From CAWBLP01 sp963789495 (lineage in GTDB: Bacteria; Pseudomonadota; Alphaproteobacteria; Acetobacterales; Acetobacteraceae), in assembly GCA_963789495.1 (NCBI GenBank), contig CAWBLP010000013.1, positions 1-64,000 on the forward strand: a stretch of DNA of 64,000 bases, in the 5' to 3' direction. Position numbers and translations under genes: made by a program. The notes beneath the pieces are model-generated. The model was given only the letters and a program-made list of their open reading frames with translations, made no database searches and was not told the origin of the DNA. Below, in pieces: positions 54,349-62,691 of the stretch. The first letter of the stretch is position 1. Each line of letters starts with the position of its first letter.

Positions 54349-57264
54349 ATGAGCCGCACGATCACCAGTAGCTATGCCACGGGCGTGACCCTCACGAGCC
54401 CGGGCGACAATCCGGTCACCGTCGGGGCCTCGGCCAACCTCGCGAATACCGGGGCGCCGGCATTGGCAGGCGCCGCCGCGGTCACCTGGACGATCGACAG
54501 CGCCGGCAGCATCATCGCCACGGGCAGCACCACCGGCGCCACCGGCATCCTGCTGGCCGGCGACGGGTCGGTCACCAACCAGCCAGGCGGCATGGTCAGC
54601 GGCTTCGATGTCGGCGTGTCGATCGCGGGCGCCGGCAATGTGGTGAACAACGGCAGCATCAGCGCCGCGCAGACCACCGGTTCCAGCTACAGCTACAATC
54701 CGACAACCAGGTCGTTCATTCCGCTGAGTGGCGGCGTGATCCTCGGCAGCGGTCAGGTCAGTAACGCCGCCTCGGCCGTCATCAGCAGCTATTTCGAGGG
54801 TGTGGTGGTGGGCGGTGGCGGCTCTGTCGTCAATGCCGGCTCGATCTCCAGCTCCACCGCCGGTTTCGGCGTGGTGCTGACCGGCGGCGGCCACGTCGAC
54901 AATGTCGCCGGGGGCACGATCGCCGGCGGACGTTACGGCATCCTCGCGGCGGGTGGTGGCACCGCGACGGTCGCCAACGCGGGCTTCATCACCAGCGCCG
55001 CCGGCATCGCGGTGGACCTGTCCAACGGTGGCTCGGTCGACAACGACGGCAGCATCGCCGCTGCACGCTACGGCGTGGTGACCGGCGGTTCGGCGGGATC
55101 CACGGTCACCAACCAGGGTTCGATCTCTGGTACGACGAGGGCAGGCGTCGGCCTGTTCGGCGGCGGCACCCTGGACAATGCAGGCACCGCTTCGATCACC
55201 GGCGCCTATGGCATCCTCACCGGCGCAGGCAGCACCGCGACCATCACCAATCGCGGCCAGATCCTTGGTCAGAGCGAGCACGGCATCGCGCTGTTCGGCG
55301 GCGGCTCCATCGACAACGCCGCGAACGCGACCGTCAGCGCGGCGCTGTACGGCATCCTGGCATCAGGCGGTGCGCAAGCCACCGTCACCAATGCCGGCAC
55401 CATCACCGGGCAGACGCAGACCGGTATCGGCCTGATCGTCGGCGGCACGGTGAGCAACGCCGCCACCGGCACGATCCAGGGCGGCTGGTACGGTGTTGCG
55501 GCCGGCGGCATCACGTTGTCCTCCACCGTCATCAACCAGGGCAGCATCGCGGGAACCGCGCAGGCCGGCGTCGCGCTGTATCGCGGCGGCTACGCCTATA
55601 ACGGCACCACCGGCATCATCCTCGGCGGCCGCTACGGCATCGCGGCCAGCGGCAACAACCCATCCAGCGTGGTCAACAAAGGCAGCATCACCGGGACCAT
55701 CTACGGCGTCGGGCTGTACGGCGGCGGCACCGCCTCCAACGCGTCCGGCGGCACCATCACCGGCGGCTATTTCGGTATCCAGATCACCTCTGCCGAAGGC
55801 ACGGTGAACAACGACGGCTTCGTGTCGAGTTCAGCCACCTTCGCAGGCTCGCTGGCCTTCGACGCCGCCGGCATCGATCTCGACCAGGGCGGCACCATCC
55901 ATAACGGCGTCTCCGGCTCCATCCTCGCCACCTGGAAGGGTGTCGAGATCGGCGACGCCACCGCTTCGGTCGGTGGCACGCTGCTCAACGAGGGCTTCAT
56001 CTATGCCAGCAACAGCGCCGGCAATACCGGCGCGGCGGTGTGGATCCACGGGCCGGGCCTGATCAGCAACGCCGCCGGCGGCACCATCGCCGGCGGGCCG
56101 TTCGGCATCGTCAGCTACTTCCAGACGACGGTGATCAACCTCGGCACGATTGCCGGAACCAATTTTGCCATCGACCCGGTGAGTGCCGGGTTCGCCAACC
56201 GGGTGATCGTCGGGCCGGGCGCGGTGTTCTCCGGCCTGGTGTCCGGCGGCAATGCGCTGGGTTCCTCGATCGTCAGCGTGCTGGAACTGGCCAGCGGCAC
56301 CATCGCCGGAACCATCGACGGGTTCGGCAGCAAGTATATCGGGTTCGGCGAGGTCATCGTCGACAGCGGCGCCAACTGGACGTTCGGCGGCACGGTCGCG
56401 GCCTCGCAGACCCTGGACCTGTCCGGCACCAACGCGTCACTGACGCTCAGCAATCCCGGCCTGATGGCCGGCACCATCATCGGCTTCGATACCACCGACA
56501 CCATCGACCTGGCCGGCATCACCGATGTGACCGACGTCAGCCTGGGCGCCAACAACCTGCTGACGATCAGCGAGGGCGCAGGACCCGGGCTGACGCTGCA
56601 GCTCGATCCCACCGCGAGCTTCGTGGCCGGTTTCAGCCATGGCGCCGTCAGCGGTGGCACGGCACTGACCCTCGCCTGCTTCGCCGCCGGCACCAGCATC
56701 GCGACCGAGCAGGGGCCTCGGAAGGTGGAGTTCATCCAGCCCGGCCAACGCGTGCCGACGCGGTTCGGCGGGCTGCAGCCGGTGCAATGGGTCGGGCACC
56801 GCAGCATCGATTGCAGCCGGCATCCCAGGCCTCACACCGTCTGGCCGGTGCTGATTCAGGCCGGCGCGTTCGGCCCCAACCAACCCGCCGCCGATCTTTC
56901 GCTCAGCCCGGACCACGCGGTCTATGTGCAGGAGGTGCTGATCCCGGTGCGGCACCTGGTCAACGGCACCACCATCCGCCAGGTGCCCACCGACACCATT
57001 ACCTATTTCCACCTGGAACTGGCCCAGCATGACTCGCTGCTGGCCGAGGGGTTGCTGGCCGAGAGCTACCTGGATGTCGGCGATCGCGCCAACTTCGCCA
57101 ATGCCGACGGACCGATGCGGCTGTTCCCGGATTTTTCTACCCTGCGCCTGGATCTTTGCACGCGGTGGGAGGCGCAGGGCTGCGCGCCATTGGTGGTCGT
57201 TGGCGCCGCGCTCGAGGCCGCCCGTCGCCAGATCGAGGCGCGGGCCGCACAGCACGCCGCCTGA
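54349..57264 (+). CDS. large beta-repeat protein with C-terminal Hint domain
   Basis: This is a 971-residue protein. About 700 residues are imperfect repeats of the kind N-x-G-x-I-x-G and A-x-G-G-x-x-G-G-x-Y-G, as in beta-helix autotransporter passengers. The C-terminus from about residue 777 is a Hint domain (ACFAAGTSIATEQGPRKVE, LSPDHAVYVQEVLIPVRHL, HLELAQHDSLLAEGLLAESY), the autoprocessing fold of hedgehog and inteins, with Cys as the likely first residue. No Sec signal peptide or outer-membrane barrel is visible. Related proteins are frequent in Acetobacteraceae, probably secreted or surface-located. Confidence 0.85.
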   Translation: MSRTITSSYATGVTLTSPGDNPVTVGASANLANTGAPALAGAAAVTWTIDSAGSIIATGSTTGATGILLAGDGSVTNQPGGMVSGFDVGVSIAGAGNVVNNGSISAAQTTGSSYSYNPTTRSFIPLSGGVILGSGQVSNAASAVISSYFEGVVVGGGGSVVNAGSISSSTAGFGVVLTGGGHVDNVAGGTIAGGRYGILAAGGGTATVANAGFITSAAGIAVDLSNGGSVDNDGSIAAARYGVVTGGSAGSTVTNQGSISGTTRAGVGLFGGGTLDNAGTASITGAYGILTGAGSTATITNRGQILGQSEHGIALFGGGSIDNAANATVSAALYGILASGGAQATVTNAGTITGQTQTGIGLIVGGTVSNAATGTIQGGWYGVAAGGITLSSTVINQGSIAGTAQAGVALYRGGYAYNGTTGIILGGRYGIAASGNNPSSVVNKGSITGTIYGVGLYGGGTASNASGGTITGGYFGIQITSAEGTVNNDGFVSSSATFAGSLAFDAAGIDLDQGGTIHNGVSGSILATWKGVEIGDATASVGGTLLNEGFIYASNSAGNTGAAVWIHGPGLISNAAGGTIAGGPFGIVSYFQTTVINLGTIAGTNFAIDPVSAGFANRVIVGPGAVFSGLVSGGNALGSSIVSVLELASGTIAGTIDGFGSKYIGFGEVIVDSGANWTFGGTVAASQTLDLSGTNASLTLSNPGLMAGTIIGFDTTDTIDLAGITDVTDVSLGANNLLTISEGAGPGLTLQLDPTASFVAGFSHGAVSGGTALTLACFAAGTSIATEQGPRKVEFIQPGQRVPTRFGGLQPVQWVGHRSIDCSRHPRPHTVWPVLIQAGAFGPNQPAADLSLSPDHAVYVQEVLIPVRHLVNGTTIRQVPTDTITYFHLELAQHDSLLAEGLLAESYLDVGDRANFANADGPMRLFPDFSTLRLDLCTRWEAQGCAPLVVVGAALEAARRQIEARAAQHAA

Positions 57265-57318
57265 GCAGAGATCCACCGCCGGCAATCCGGCGCTTGGGGT
57301 GGGACGCAAGCAAAGCAT

Positions 57319-57359
57319 CGGGGCTTTGCCCCGAACCCCACCAGGAGGCTATGCCTCCT
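57319..57359. repeat. 237-bp repeat, copy 3, left part (split by IS110)
   Basis: CGGGGCTTTGCCCCGAACCCC, then ACCAGGAGGCTATGCCTCCT, equals the first 41 bases of the repeats at 17019 and 40236 with a few changes. The rest continues at 58650. Joining the parts at the shared CT gives a copy of 234 bp. The outer stem here is AAGCATCGGGGC / GCCCCGATGCTT, different from the other copies yet still complementary. Confidence 0.88.
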
Positions 57360-57422
57360 TGTATCTCTCCCGCGCTCCCGTCCCGTGGTAGAATTGCGGT
57401 GTCGGGTGCGGATGGAACCCCG

Positions 57423-57456
57423 TTGCCTCCTGGGGCGAGCGAGCCCGTGGTCCAGC
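57423..57456 (+). other. bridge RNA target-binding loop with left and right target guides
   Basis: TGCCTCCTGG at 57424-57433 is identical to the top strand of the rejoined target (TGCCTCCT at 57352-57359, then GG at 58652), so the RNA would pair with its bottom strand. GGTCCAG at 57449-57455 is the exact reverse complement of CTGGACC at 58650-58656, so it would pair with the top strand. The two guides are on opposite sides of an internal loop capped by GGGC-GAGCGA-GCCC (57433-57446). This is the layout established for IS621. Confidence 0.8.
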
Positions 57457-57492
57457 GCGGGGTGCCATCCGCGACGTCATCCCTGAGCCCGA

Positions 57493-57531
57493 ACAGTCGC
57501 CCGGGCCGCTCGTCGAGCCCGCATCAGCAAG
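57493..57531 (+). other. bridge RNA donor-binding loop
   Basis: ACAGTCGC at 57493-57500 is identical to the last bases of the element's right end plus the first core base (58643-58650). CAAG at 57528-57531 is complementary to CTTG at 57358-57361 (core plus the element's left end), with one more possible G-T pair. The loop is capped by CGGGC / GCCCG (57502-57506, 57517-57521). The left donor guide is convincing; the right donor guide is short and weaker. Confidence 0.65.
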
Positions 57532-57542
57532 GACGGGATCCC

Positions 57543-58490
57543 ATGGATGCGACACACTCCGCTGCGTGCTTCGTCGGCATCGATGTCGGCAAGGCGCATA
57601 TCGACGTTTTCGTTCACCCGTCCGGCGCAGCGTTTCGCCTGAACCGCGATGCGGCGGGCCTCGACGATCTGCTGGTGCGGCTGCGACCGTGCGCGCCGAC
57701 CTTGATCGTGCTGGAAGCGACCGGCGGCTTCGAGCGGGTCGTGACGGCGGCGCTGTGGGGTGCCGGCCTGCCGGTGGCGGTGGTCAACCCGCGGCAGATC
57801 CGCGATTTCGCCCGCGCGAGCGGTTGTCTGGCCAAGACCGATCGGTTGGATCCGCGGGTCATTGCCGGTTTCGCTGCGGCGATCCGACCGGAACAACGGC
57901 CGCAACCGGACGCGGCGGCGTGTGAGCTGGCGGACCTGGTCGCGCGCCGGCGTCAACTGGTGGAGATGATCAGCACCGAGACGATGCGCTCGCAGCAGGC
58001 AAGGCTTGCGGCGGTCCGCCGCCAGTTGGCGGCGCATCTGGCGTGGCTGAACAAGGCGTTGAGCCAGCTCGACGCCGATCTGGACGCCGCGGTGCGGGCG
58101 AGCCCGGCGTGGTGCGAGCGGGCGGCGCTGCTGCTGTCGGTGCCCGGTGTCGGCGCTGCCACCACCCGGACGCTGCTGGCGGATTTGCCTGAACTGGGCA
58201 GCCTCGACCGGCGTCGCATCGCCGCGCTGGTGGGTGTCGCTCCGGTTGCGCATGACAGTGGTCAGCACCATGGCACGCGGCATATCCGCGGCGGGCGCGG
58301 CGCGGTGCGAGCGGCGCTCTACATGGCCGCCTGGATCGGCAGCCGATGGAACCCGGTGCTGAAGGAGACGTACCAGCGCCTTCGGGCGGCCGGCAAGCCG
58401 CGCAAGGTGGCTCTGGTTGCGTGCATGCGACGCTTGCTGACGATCCTCAACGCGATGGTGCGGAACAACACGCCATGGCGCGCCGCGTGA
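57543..58490 (+). CDS. IS110-family transposase (DEDD/serine recombinase)
   Basis: This is a 315-residue protein from ATG 57543. The N-terminal RuvC-like domain shows Asp14 (CFVGIDVGKAHIDV), Glu58 (VLEATGGFE), Asp100 and Asp103 (LAKTDRLDP). A coiled-coil linker (LADLVARRRQLVEMISTE) follows. The C-terminal Tnp domain has LLLSVPGVGAATTRTLLA, ALVGVAPVAHDSGQ with likely catalytic Ser239, and GGRGAVRAALYMAAW. The positions closely parallel IS621 (D11, E60, D102, D105, S241). All catalytic residues are present, so activity is plausible. The frame opens upstream to 57156, but ATG 57543 directly follows the predicted bridge RNA. Confidence 0.93.
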   Translation: MDATHSAACFVGIDVGKAHIDVFVHPSGAAFRLNRDAAGLDDLLVRLRPCAPTLIVLEATGGFERVVTAALWGAGLPVAVVNPRQIRDFARASGCLAKTDRLDPRVIAGFAAAIRPEQRPQPDAAACELADLVARRRQLVEMISTETMRSQQARLAAVRRQLAAHLAWLNKALSQLDADLDAAVRASPAWCERAALLLSVPGVGAATTRTLLADLPELGSLDRRRIAALVGVAPVAHDSGQHHGTRHIRGGRGAVRAALYMAAWIGSRWNPVLKETYQRLRAAGKPRKVALVACMRRLLTILNAMVRNNTPWRAA

Positions 58491-58527
58491 AGGACGCTGT
58501 CGTGCCGACTGAAGCCAGGCCTGGGGC

Positions 58528-58600
58528 GGGCGGCGTCGGGTCAAGACCGAAGTCGCCGCAGGCGATGGCGCGCAGCGTCAGTCTTGAGGCGACGCCGCCC
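58528..58600 (+). repeat. long inverted repeat in the IS110 right end
   Basis: Arms 58528-58547 (GGGCGGCGTCGGGTCAAGAC) and 58581-58600 pair at 18 of 20 positions around a 33-base loop, 37 bases after the transposase stop. It may end transposase transcription, or shield the element from read-through from outside. Confidence 0.7.
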
Positions 58601-58630
58601 GCGCCGGACAATGAAAAGGCGACACGACGC

Positions 58631-58636
58631 TTGACA
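58631..58636 (+). promoter_or_regulatory. -35 box at IS110 right end; candidate circle-junction promoter
   Basis: A perfect TTGACA lies 13 bases before the CT core. If the element circularises, 17 bases then separate it from TATCTC at 57362-57367 in the left end. This would create a promoter for the bridge RNA and transposase only in the circle, as known for IS621. The -10 box is poor (TAT only). Confidence 0.5.
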
Positions 58637-58649
58637 ACCAAGACAGTCG

Positions 58650-58844
58650 CTGGACCTCCAGCAAAGGCTCGCCTTTGCAATCAATTCGGTTTGGGGTGGG
58701 GAGGGGGCGTGACGGCCCCGGACCACACGAGCATCGCGGAACGGCCCCCTCCCCACCCCAAACAGAGTCGGTTCCAAGGGCCGGGCCCTTGGCGGGGATG
58801 CAAGGGGCAGCGCCCCTTGCTGGGTGTTCGGGGGCAAAGCCCCG
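58650..58844. repeat. 237-bp repeat, copy 3, right part
   Basis: This part runs from CTGGACCTCCAGCAAAGG through the long arms (GGTTTGGGGTGGGGAGGGGGC, GGCCCCCTCCCCACCCCAAA), CAAGGGCCGGGCCCTTG and CAAGGGGCAGCGCCCCTTG to the end GGGGCAAAGCCCCG. The end pairs with the left part at 57319, including the CTTTG/CAAAG change not seen in the other copies. The macro-domain gene ends 52 bases further on the opposite strand. Confidence 0.88.
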
Positions 58845-58895
58845 ATGCTTCCTGCCTCCACCCCAGGCGCCGGATTGCAGGCGGTGGACCTCTGC

Positions 58896-59411
58896 TCAGG
58901 CGGCGATGTTGTCCAGCGCGGTCCGAAACGCCGCGAGTACGTCACGCCCGAAGCAGGCGAATGTGACTTCGGCAATCGAATCAGCGTCGCCAAGGAATGC
59001 ATGGGTGGTGCTGATGGCGATGCCGGCGGCCTCGGGAATCGGGTAGCCGTAGATGCCGCAGCTGATCGCGGGAAATGCGATGGTCCGCACGTTGTTCGCC
59101 ACCGCCAGGGCCAGGCTCGCGCGGTAGCAGCCGGCCAGCAGGTCAGGCTCGCCATGTGCGCCGTCGCGATAGCGCGGACCCACGGCATGGATCACGAACC
59201 GGGCCGGCAGCCGGTAACCGCTTGTGATCTTCGCCTGGCCGGTCGGACAGCCGCCGAGCGTGCGGCATTCCGCCAGCAGTTCGGGTCCCGCCGCACGGTG
59301 GATCGCACCATCCACGCCGCCGCCGCCCAGCAGGGACTGGTTGGCCGCGTTGACGATGGCATCCACCGCCAGAGTCGTGATGTCGGCCTGCACCACCTTG
59401 ATCCGCTGCAT
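58896..59411 (-). CDS. macro-domain O-acetyl-ADP-ribose deacetylase (YmdB-like)
   Basis: This 171-residue single macro domain has IKVVQADITTLAVDAIVNAAN, the ADP-ribose loop SLLGGGGVDGAIHRAAG, and the second loop AFPAISCGIYGYP. It hydrolyses O-acetyl-ADP-ribose or removes ADP-ribose from acidic residues. ATG 59411 gives the usual MQRIKVVQGD-type start. It lies just downstream of corA in the same direction, with a 12-base gap. Confidence 0.93.
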   Translation of the reverse strand: MQRIKVVQADITTLAVDAIVNAANQSLLGGGGVDGAIHRAAGPELLAECRTLGGCPTGQAKITSGYRLPARFVIHAVGPRYRDGAHGEPDLLAGCYRASLALAVANNVRTIAFPAISCGIYGYPIPEAAGIAISTTHAFLGDADSIAEVTFACFGRDVLAAFRTALDNIAA

Positions 59412-59422
59412 CGCGCCCTCCG

Positions 59423-60403
59423 TCAGATCCAGTCGCGCAGCTTGAACCAGGCCAGCGGAACCAGGCCCGAGATCACGATCACCGCCATGCCGTACGCGTA
59501 GCCCCAGGGCCAGTTCAACTCGGGCATGTTCTTGAAGTTCATGCCGTAGATGCCGGCGATCAGCACCGGCGGGATGCCGACCACCGAGGCCACGGTCAGC
59601 ACCTTCATCACGTTGTTCTGCGCGATGTTAATGAAGCCGAGTGTGGCATCCAGCAGGAATTGCAGCTTGTCGTTCAGATGGGTGTCGAAGTCGTTCAGCG
59701 ACGCGATGTCCTGCTTCAGCGCGGTCAGCCGCGGCTCCAGATCCTGCGGCAGCCAGTCCTTCGCCACCGCCTGCACGAACGGCACGATGCGCCCGGCATT
59801 CACCTGGCTGTCCCGCACGAACGAGATCACGTCGCCCGCTCGGCCAATCGCTCCCAGCGTCGTCCGCAGCATCACATCCTCATGCTTGCTGCCGCCCAGC
59901 CGCATCGCACGGTGCTGGAAGATGCTGTGCGAGATCGTCTCCAGATCGGCGCGGGTCTGCTCCAGCGCATCGGCCTGGCGATCCACTGTCGCCTCCAGCA
60001 GGCCAACGAAGAGATGCGCGGCCGACCAATTCCCCGTCCCGCCGCGCATTTCCTTCTCGGCAAAGCCATCGAATACGCGGCTGGGCGCGAAGCGGATGGT
60101 GATCAGCCGGTCGCGGGTGAGCAGGAAGCCGCCCGGCAGCAGGATCGGCACCTCGTCCAGGCGGGCGACAAACGGCATGCTCAGGCGCAGCACATCGTCC
60201 GTGACGTTGAGCCGGCTGGAGGTTTCGATCTCCACCAGGTCGGCTTCGGTCGGCACGGTCAGGCCGGTGGCCTGCTGCACCTGGGCCATCTCCTGATCCG
60301 ACGGCGCGATCAGATCGATCCAGGCGGCGCCACACAGCGCCTCGATGGACGCGCTGTCGATCCGTCGCAGGGCAGAGCCGTTGCAGTCGTAAGCGTTCAG
60401 CAT
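59423..60403 (-). CDS. corA: magnesium/cobalt transporter CorA
   Basis: This 326-residue protein has a long cytoplasmic helical domain and two C-terminal spans. The signature YGMNFKNMPELNWPWGYAYG joins the two spans (ASVVGIPPVLIAGI; MAVIVISGLVPLAWF). CorA pentamers import Mg2+. The start at ATG 60403 (MLNAYDCNGSALRRID) gives the normal length. The gene probably shares a transcript with the macro-domain gene downstream. Confidence 0.94.
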   Translation of the reverse strand: MLNAYDCNGSALRRIDSASIEALCGAAWIDLIAPSDQEMAQVQQATGLTVPTEADLVEIETSSRLNVTDDVLRLSMPFVARLDEVPILLPGGFLLTRDRLITIRFAPSRVFDGFAEKEMRGGTGNWSAAHLFVGLLEATVDRQADALEQTRADLETISHSIFQHRAMRLGGSKHEDVMLRTTLGAIGRAGDVISFVRDSQVNAGRIVPFVQAVAKDWLPQDLEPRLTALKQDIASLNDFDTHLNDKLQFLLDATLGFINIAQNNVMKVLTVASVVGIPPVLIAGIYGMNFKNMPELNWPWGYAYGMAVIVISGLVPLAWFKLRDWI

Positions 60404-60461
60404 GGGATGTCAGCTAAGCAGAGACGCCGCATGATGGCACACACATGGCCGAGAACCGCAA

Positions 60462-61965
60462 TCAGCTGGCCGGCATCGACCGGCGGCTGAGATGCTCGGC
60501 CAGGGCTCCGGCCTCCGTCGCGCTCAGCCGCAGCCCCAGCTTGCTGCGCCGCCACAGGATGTCGTCCGCCGAACGCGCCCATTCGGTGCGCACCAGCCAG
60601 TCCACCTCGCGCTCGGTCAAACCGGCGCCGAAGCCGCGCCCCAACGCCGCGATACTGTCGGCGTCGCCCAGCATGTCGGGTGCGAGCGTGCCGTAGGCGC
60701 GCAGCAACCGGCGCTGCGTCGGCTCCGGCAGGAAGCCGTAGCGTGCGGCGAAGCTCGCAAGCAGCGTGTCGAAGCCGTCCCAGGGGAAATCGCCACCCGG
60801 CAGCGTGGCACCGGCGGTCCAGGCGCCGGGCAGCGCCGGAAAATATCGGCGTGAGTCGGGTCAGCGCGGCCTCGGCCAGCCGGCGATAGGTGGTGAGCTT
60901 GCCGCCGAACACCGACAGCAGCGGCGGCGATCCGGTTGGCGCCTGCACTTCCAGCACGTAGTCGCGCGTCGCCTCCTGCGCCTTGCTGGACCCGTCATCG
61001 CGCAGCGGCCGCACGCCGGCATAGCGCCAGCAGATCGCCGCGGGATCGACCGGCACGCGCAGATAGGCGCTGACCGCGGCGCAGAGATACTGCTCCTCGG
61101 CGGGGGAGATTGCGGCTTCGGCCGGATCGCCGGTGTAGTCCTCATCGGTGGTCCCGATCAGCGTAAAGTCGTCCTGGTAGGGGATCGCGAAGCAGATGCG
61201 GCCGTCGGCATTCTGGAACATGTAGCAGCGGTCGTGGTCGAACAGGCGCGGCACCACGATGTGGCTGCCTTTCACCATGCGGATGCGTGTGGGCGCGGTC
61301 TCGCCCAGCGCGCCGGACAGAAGCTGCGACACCCAGGGGCCGGTGGCGTTGACCAGCGCCCGGGCGCACGCGGTGCTGCCGTCCTGCGCGGTCAAGTGCC
61401 ACAGCCCGTCGATCACCCGGGCCTCGGTGCAGCGCGTGCGGGTGCGGATGGTGGCACCACGGGCGGCGGCGTCGCGCGCATTCAACGCCACCAGGCGGGC
61501 ATCGTCGGCCCAGCAGTCGGAATACTCGAAGCCGCTGGTGTAGCGCGGCTGCAAGGGGACGCCGGCGGGGTCGCGGCGCAGGTCCAGCGAACGGCTGGCG
61601 GGCAGGATATCGCGGCCGCCCAGGTGGTCGTACAGGAACAGCCCGGCGCGGATCATCCAGCGTGGCCGCAGCCCGGGATGATGCGGCAGTACGAAGCGTA
61701 GCGGCTGGATGATATGCGGCGCGGCGCGCAGCAGCACCTCGCGTTCGGCCAGTGCCTCCCGCACCAGGCGGAACGCGTAATGCTCCAGATAGCGCAGCCC
61801 GCCATGGATCAGCTTGGTGGAAGCCGAGGATGTCGCCCCGGCCAGGTCGCCCTGCTCCAGCAGCAGCACCGACAGGCCGCGTCCCGCCGCATCGCGGGCG
61901 ATGCCGCAGCCGTTGATTCCGCCGCCGATGACGGCGAGGTCGAACACCCGATCCGCGTCGGCCAC
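60462..61965 (-). CDS. glpD: glycerol-3-phosphate dehydrogenase, frameshifted
   Basis: The protein starts at GTG 61965 and has the FAD motif LAVIGGGINGCGIARDAAGR, LLLEQGDLAGATSSASTKL, HGGLRYLE and RIRMVKGSHIVVPRLF. After ALTRLTPIF (about 60843) the C-terminal DAO_C part (TAGATLPGGDFPWDGF, RRLLRAYGTLAPDM, EWARSADDILWRRSKLGL) continues in another frame to the stop at 60462. The break lies in a run of four A (plus strand 60840-60843); one extra base explains it. GlpD feeds electrons from glycerol-3-phosphate to the quinone pool. Confidence 0.9.
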
Positions 61966-61977
61966 GGGCGGTGCGGG

Positions 61978-62691
61978 TCAGGCGTTGCCGGGCGCGTCGA
62001 TCACCGTGCCGGAATACGGTTCGATATAGACCATGTGGTCATGCACCTGGCGCACGCCCTGGGCGTTCTCCGCGATGACGCAGATCGCGCGCCGTTCGTG
62101 GTCGTTGGTGATGGTGCCCCACAGATCGACCACGCCCTCCGCCACGGTCACGTTCAGCGAGGTCATCGGCGCCCAGGATTCGTGGTCCAGCGCATCCAGG
62201 ATGGCCGCGCGGATCGAGCGGTCGTCGGTGCCGATCGGCGGGTCGTTGCGGGTGGACACCACCAGCGCCCGCAACAGGTCGGCGCGCGACACCACGCCCA
62301 CCACCTTGCCGTCCTCGGTCACCGGGACGCGCTTGATGCGGTGCTGCTCCATCAGTTCCGCCACCTCGTCCAGCGGGGAATCGTCGTCGACCGTCACCAC
62401 GTCCTCGGTCATCACGTCGCGCACCTTGCGGCCATGGGCGCGGGTGAAGTCGGCGGCCTGGCGCCCGGGGGAGACCAGCAGGCGCAGCCACCAGGGGCGG
62501 TGGCGCTGGGTGCCCAGCTCGTCGCGACGCAGCAGGTCACCTTCCGTGACCACACCGGCCAGCCGGCCGTCGGCGTCCACCACGAACAGGCCCGAAATGC
62601 CCCGCTGCAGCATCAGCTTGGCGGCACTCTCGATGGTGGAGTCCGGTGCCACGGACAGCACGTTGCGGGTCATGACATCGGCGACGATCAT
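61978..62691 (-). CDS. CBS-domain pair with C-terminal BON domain
   Basis: This is a protein of about 237 residues from ATG 62691. Two CBS motifs are seen (DVMTRNVLSVAPDSTIESAA with GISGLFVVDADGRLAGVVTE; DVMTEDVVTVDDDSPLDEVA with RIKRVPVTEDGKVVGVVSRA), followed by a BON domain (LNVTVAEGVVDLWGTI, AICVIAENAQGVRQVHDH). CBS pairs bind adenosine nucleotides; BON domains contact lipid or other proteins. The gene ends 13 bases before the glpD start on the same strand. Confidence 0.9.
   Translation of the reverse strand: MIVADVMTRNVLSVAPDSTIESAAKLMLQRGISGLFVVDADGRLAGVVTEGDLLRRDELGTQRHRPWWLRLLVSPGRQAADFTRAHGRKVRDVMTEDVVTVDDDSPLDEVAELMEQHRIKRVPVTEDGKVVGVVSRADLLRALVVSTRNDPPIGTDDRSIRAAILDALDHESWAPMTSLNVTVAEGVVDLWGTITNDHERRAICVIAENAQGVRQVHDHMVYIEPYSGTVIDAPGNA

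Larger units (their letters stand above)
57374..57542 (+). ncRNA. predicted IS110 bridge RNA
   Basis: The left end can fold into three parts in IS621 order. A small 5' hairpin pairs CCCG 57377-57380 with CGGG 57403-57406. A target-binding loop is closed by 57408-57422 and 57458-57472 (14 of 15 pairs). A donor-binding loop is closed by ATCCC 57479-57483 and GGGAT 57535-57539. Guide sequences in both loops match the element's own flanks and right end. The length of about 169 nt is close to the 177 nt known for IS621. The 5' end is a guess from a junction promoter. Confidence 0.8.
57360..58651 (+). mobile_element. IS110-family insertion sequence (about 1,292 bp)
   Basis: The ends are defined by the interrupted repeat. 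The left flank ends ATGCCTCCT at 57359 and the right flank resumes CTGGACCTCC at 58650, with CT at both junctions, so one CT is element-derived or shared as in IS621. There are no terminal inverted repeats and no longer target duplication, as expected for IS110. A 183-base left non-coding end, a 315-residue recombinase and a 160-base right end fit the family. The frame is intact. Confidence 0.9.

Noticed and set aside
57523..57534. A longer right donor guide pairing with the left end beyond CTTG(T).
   Set aside because: Beyond four Watson-Crick pairs and one G-T pair, the next positions mismatch, so only the short pairing is claimed.
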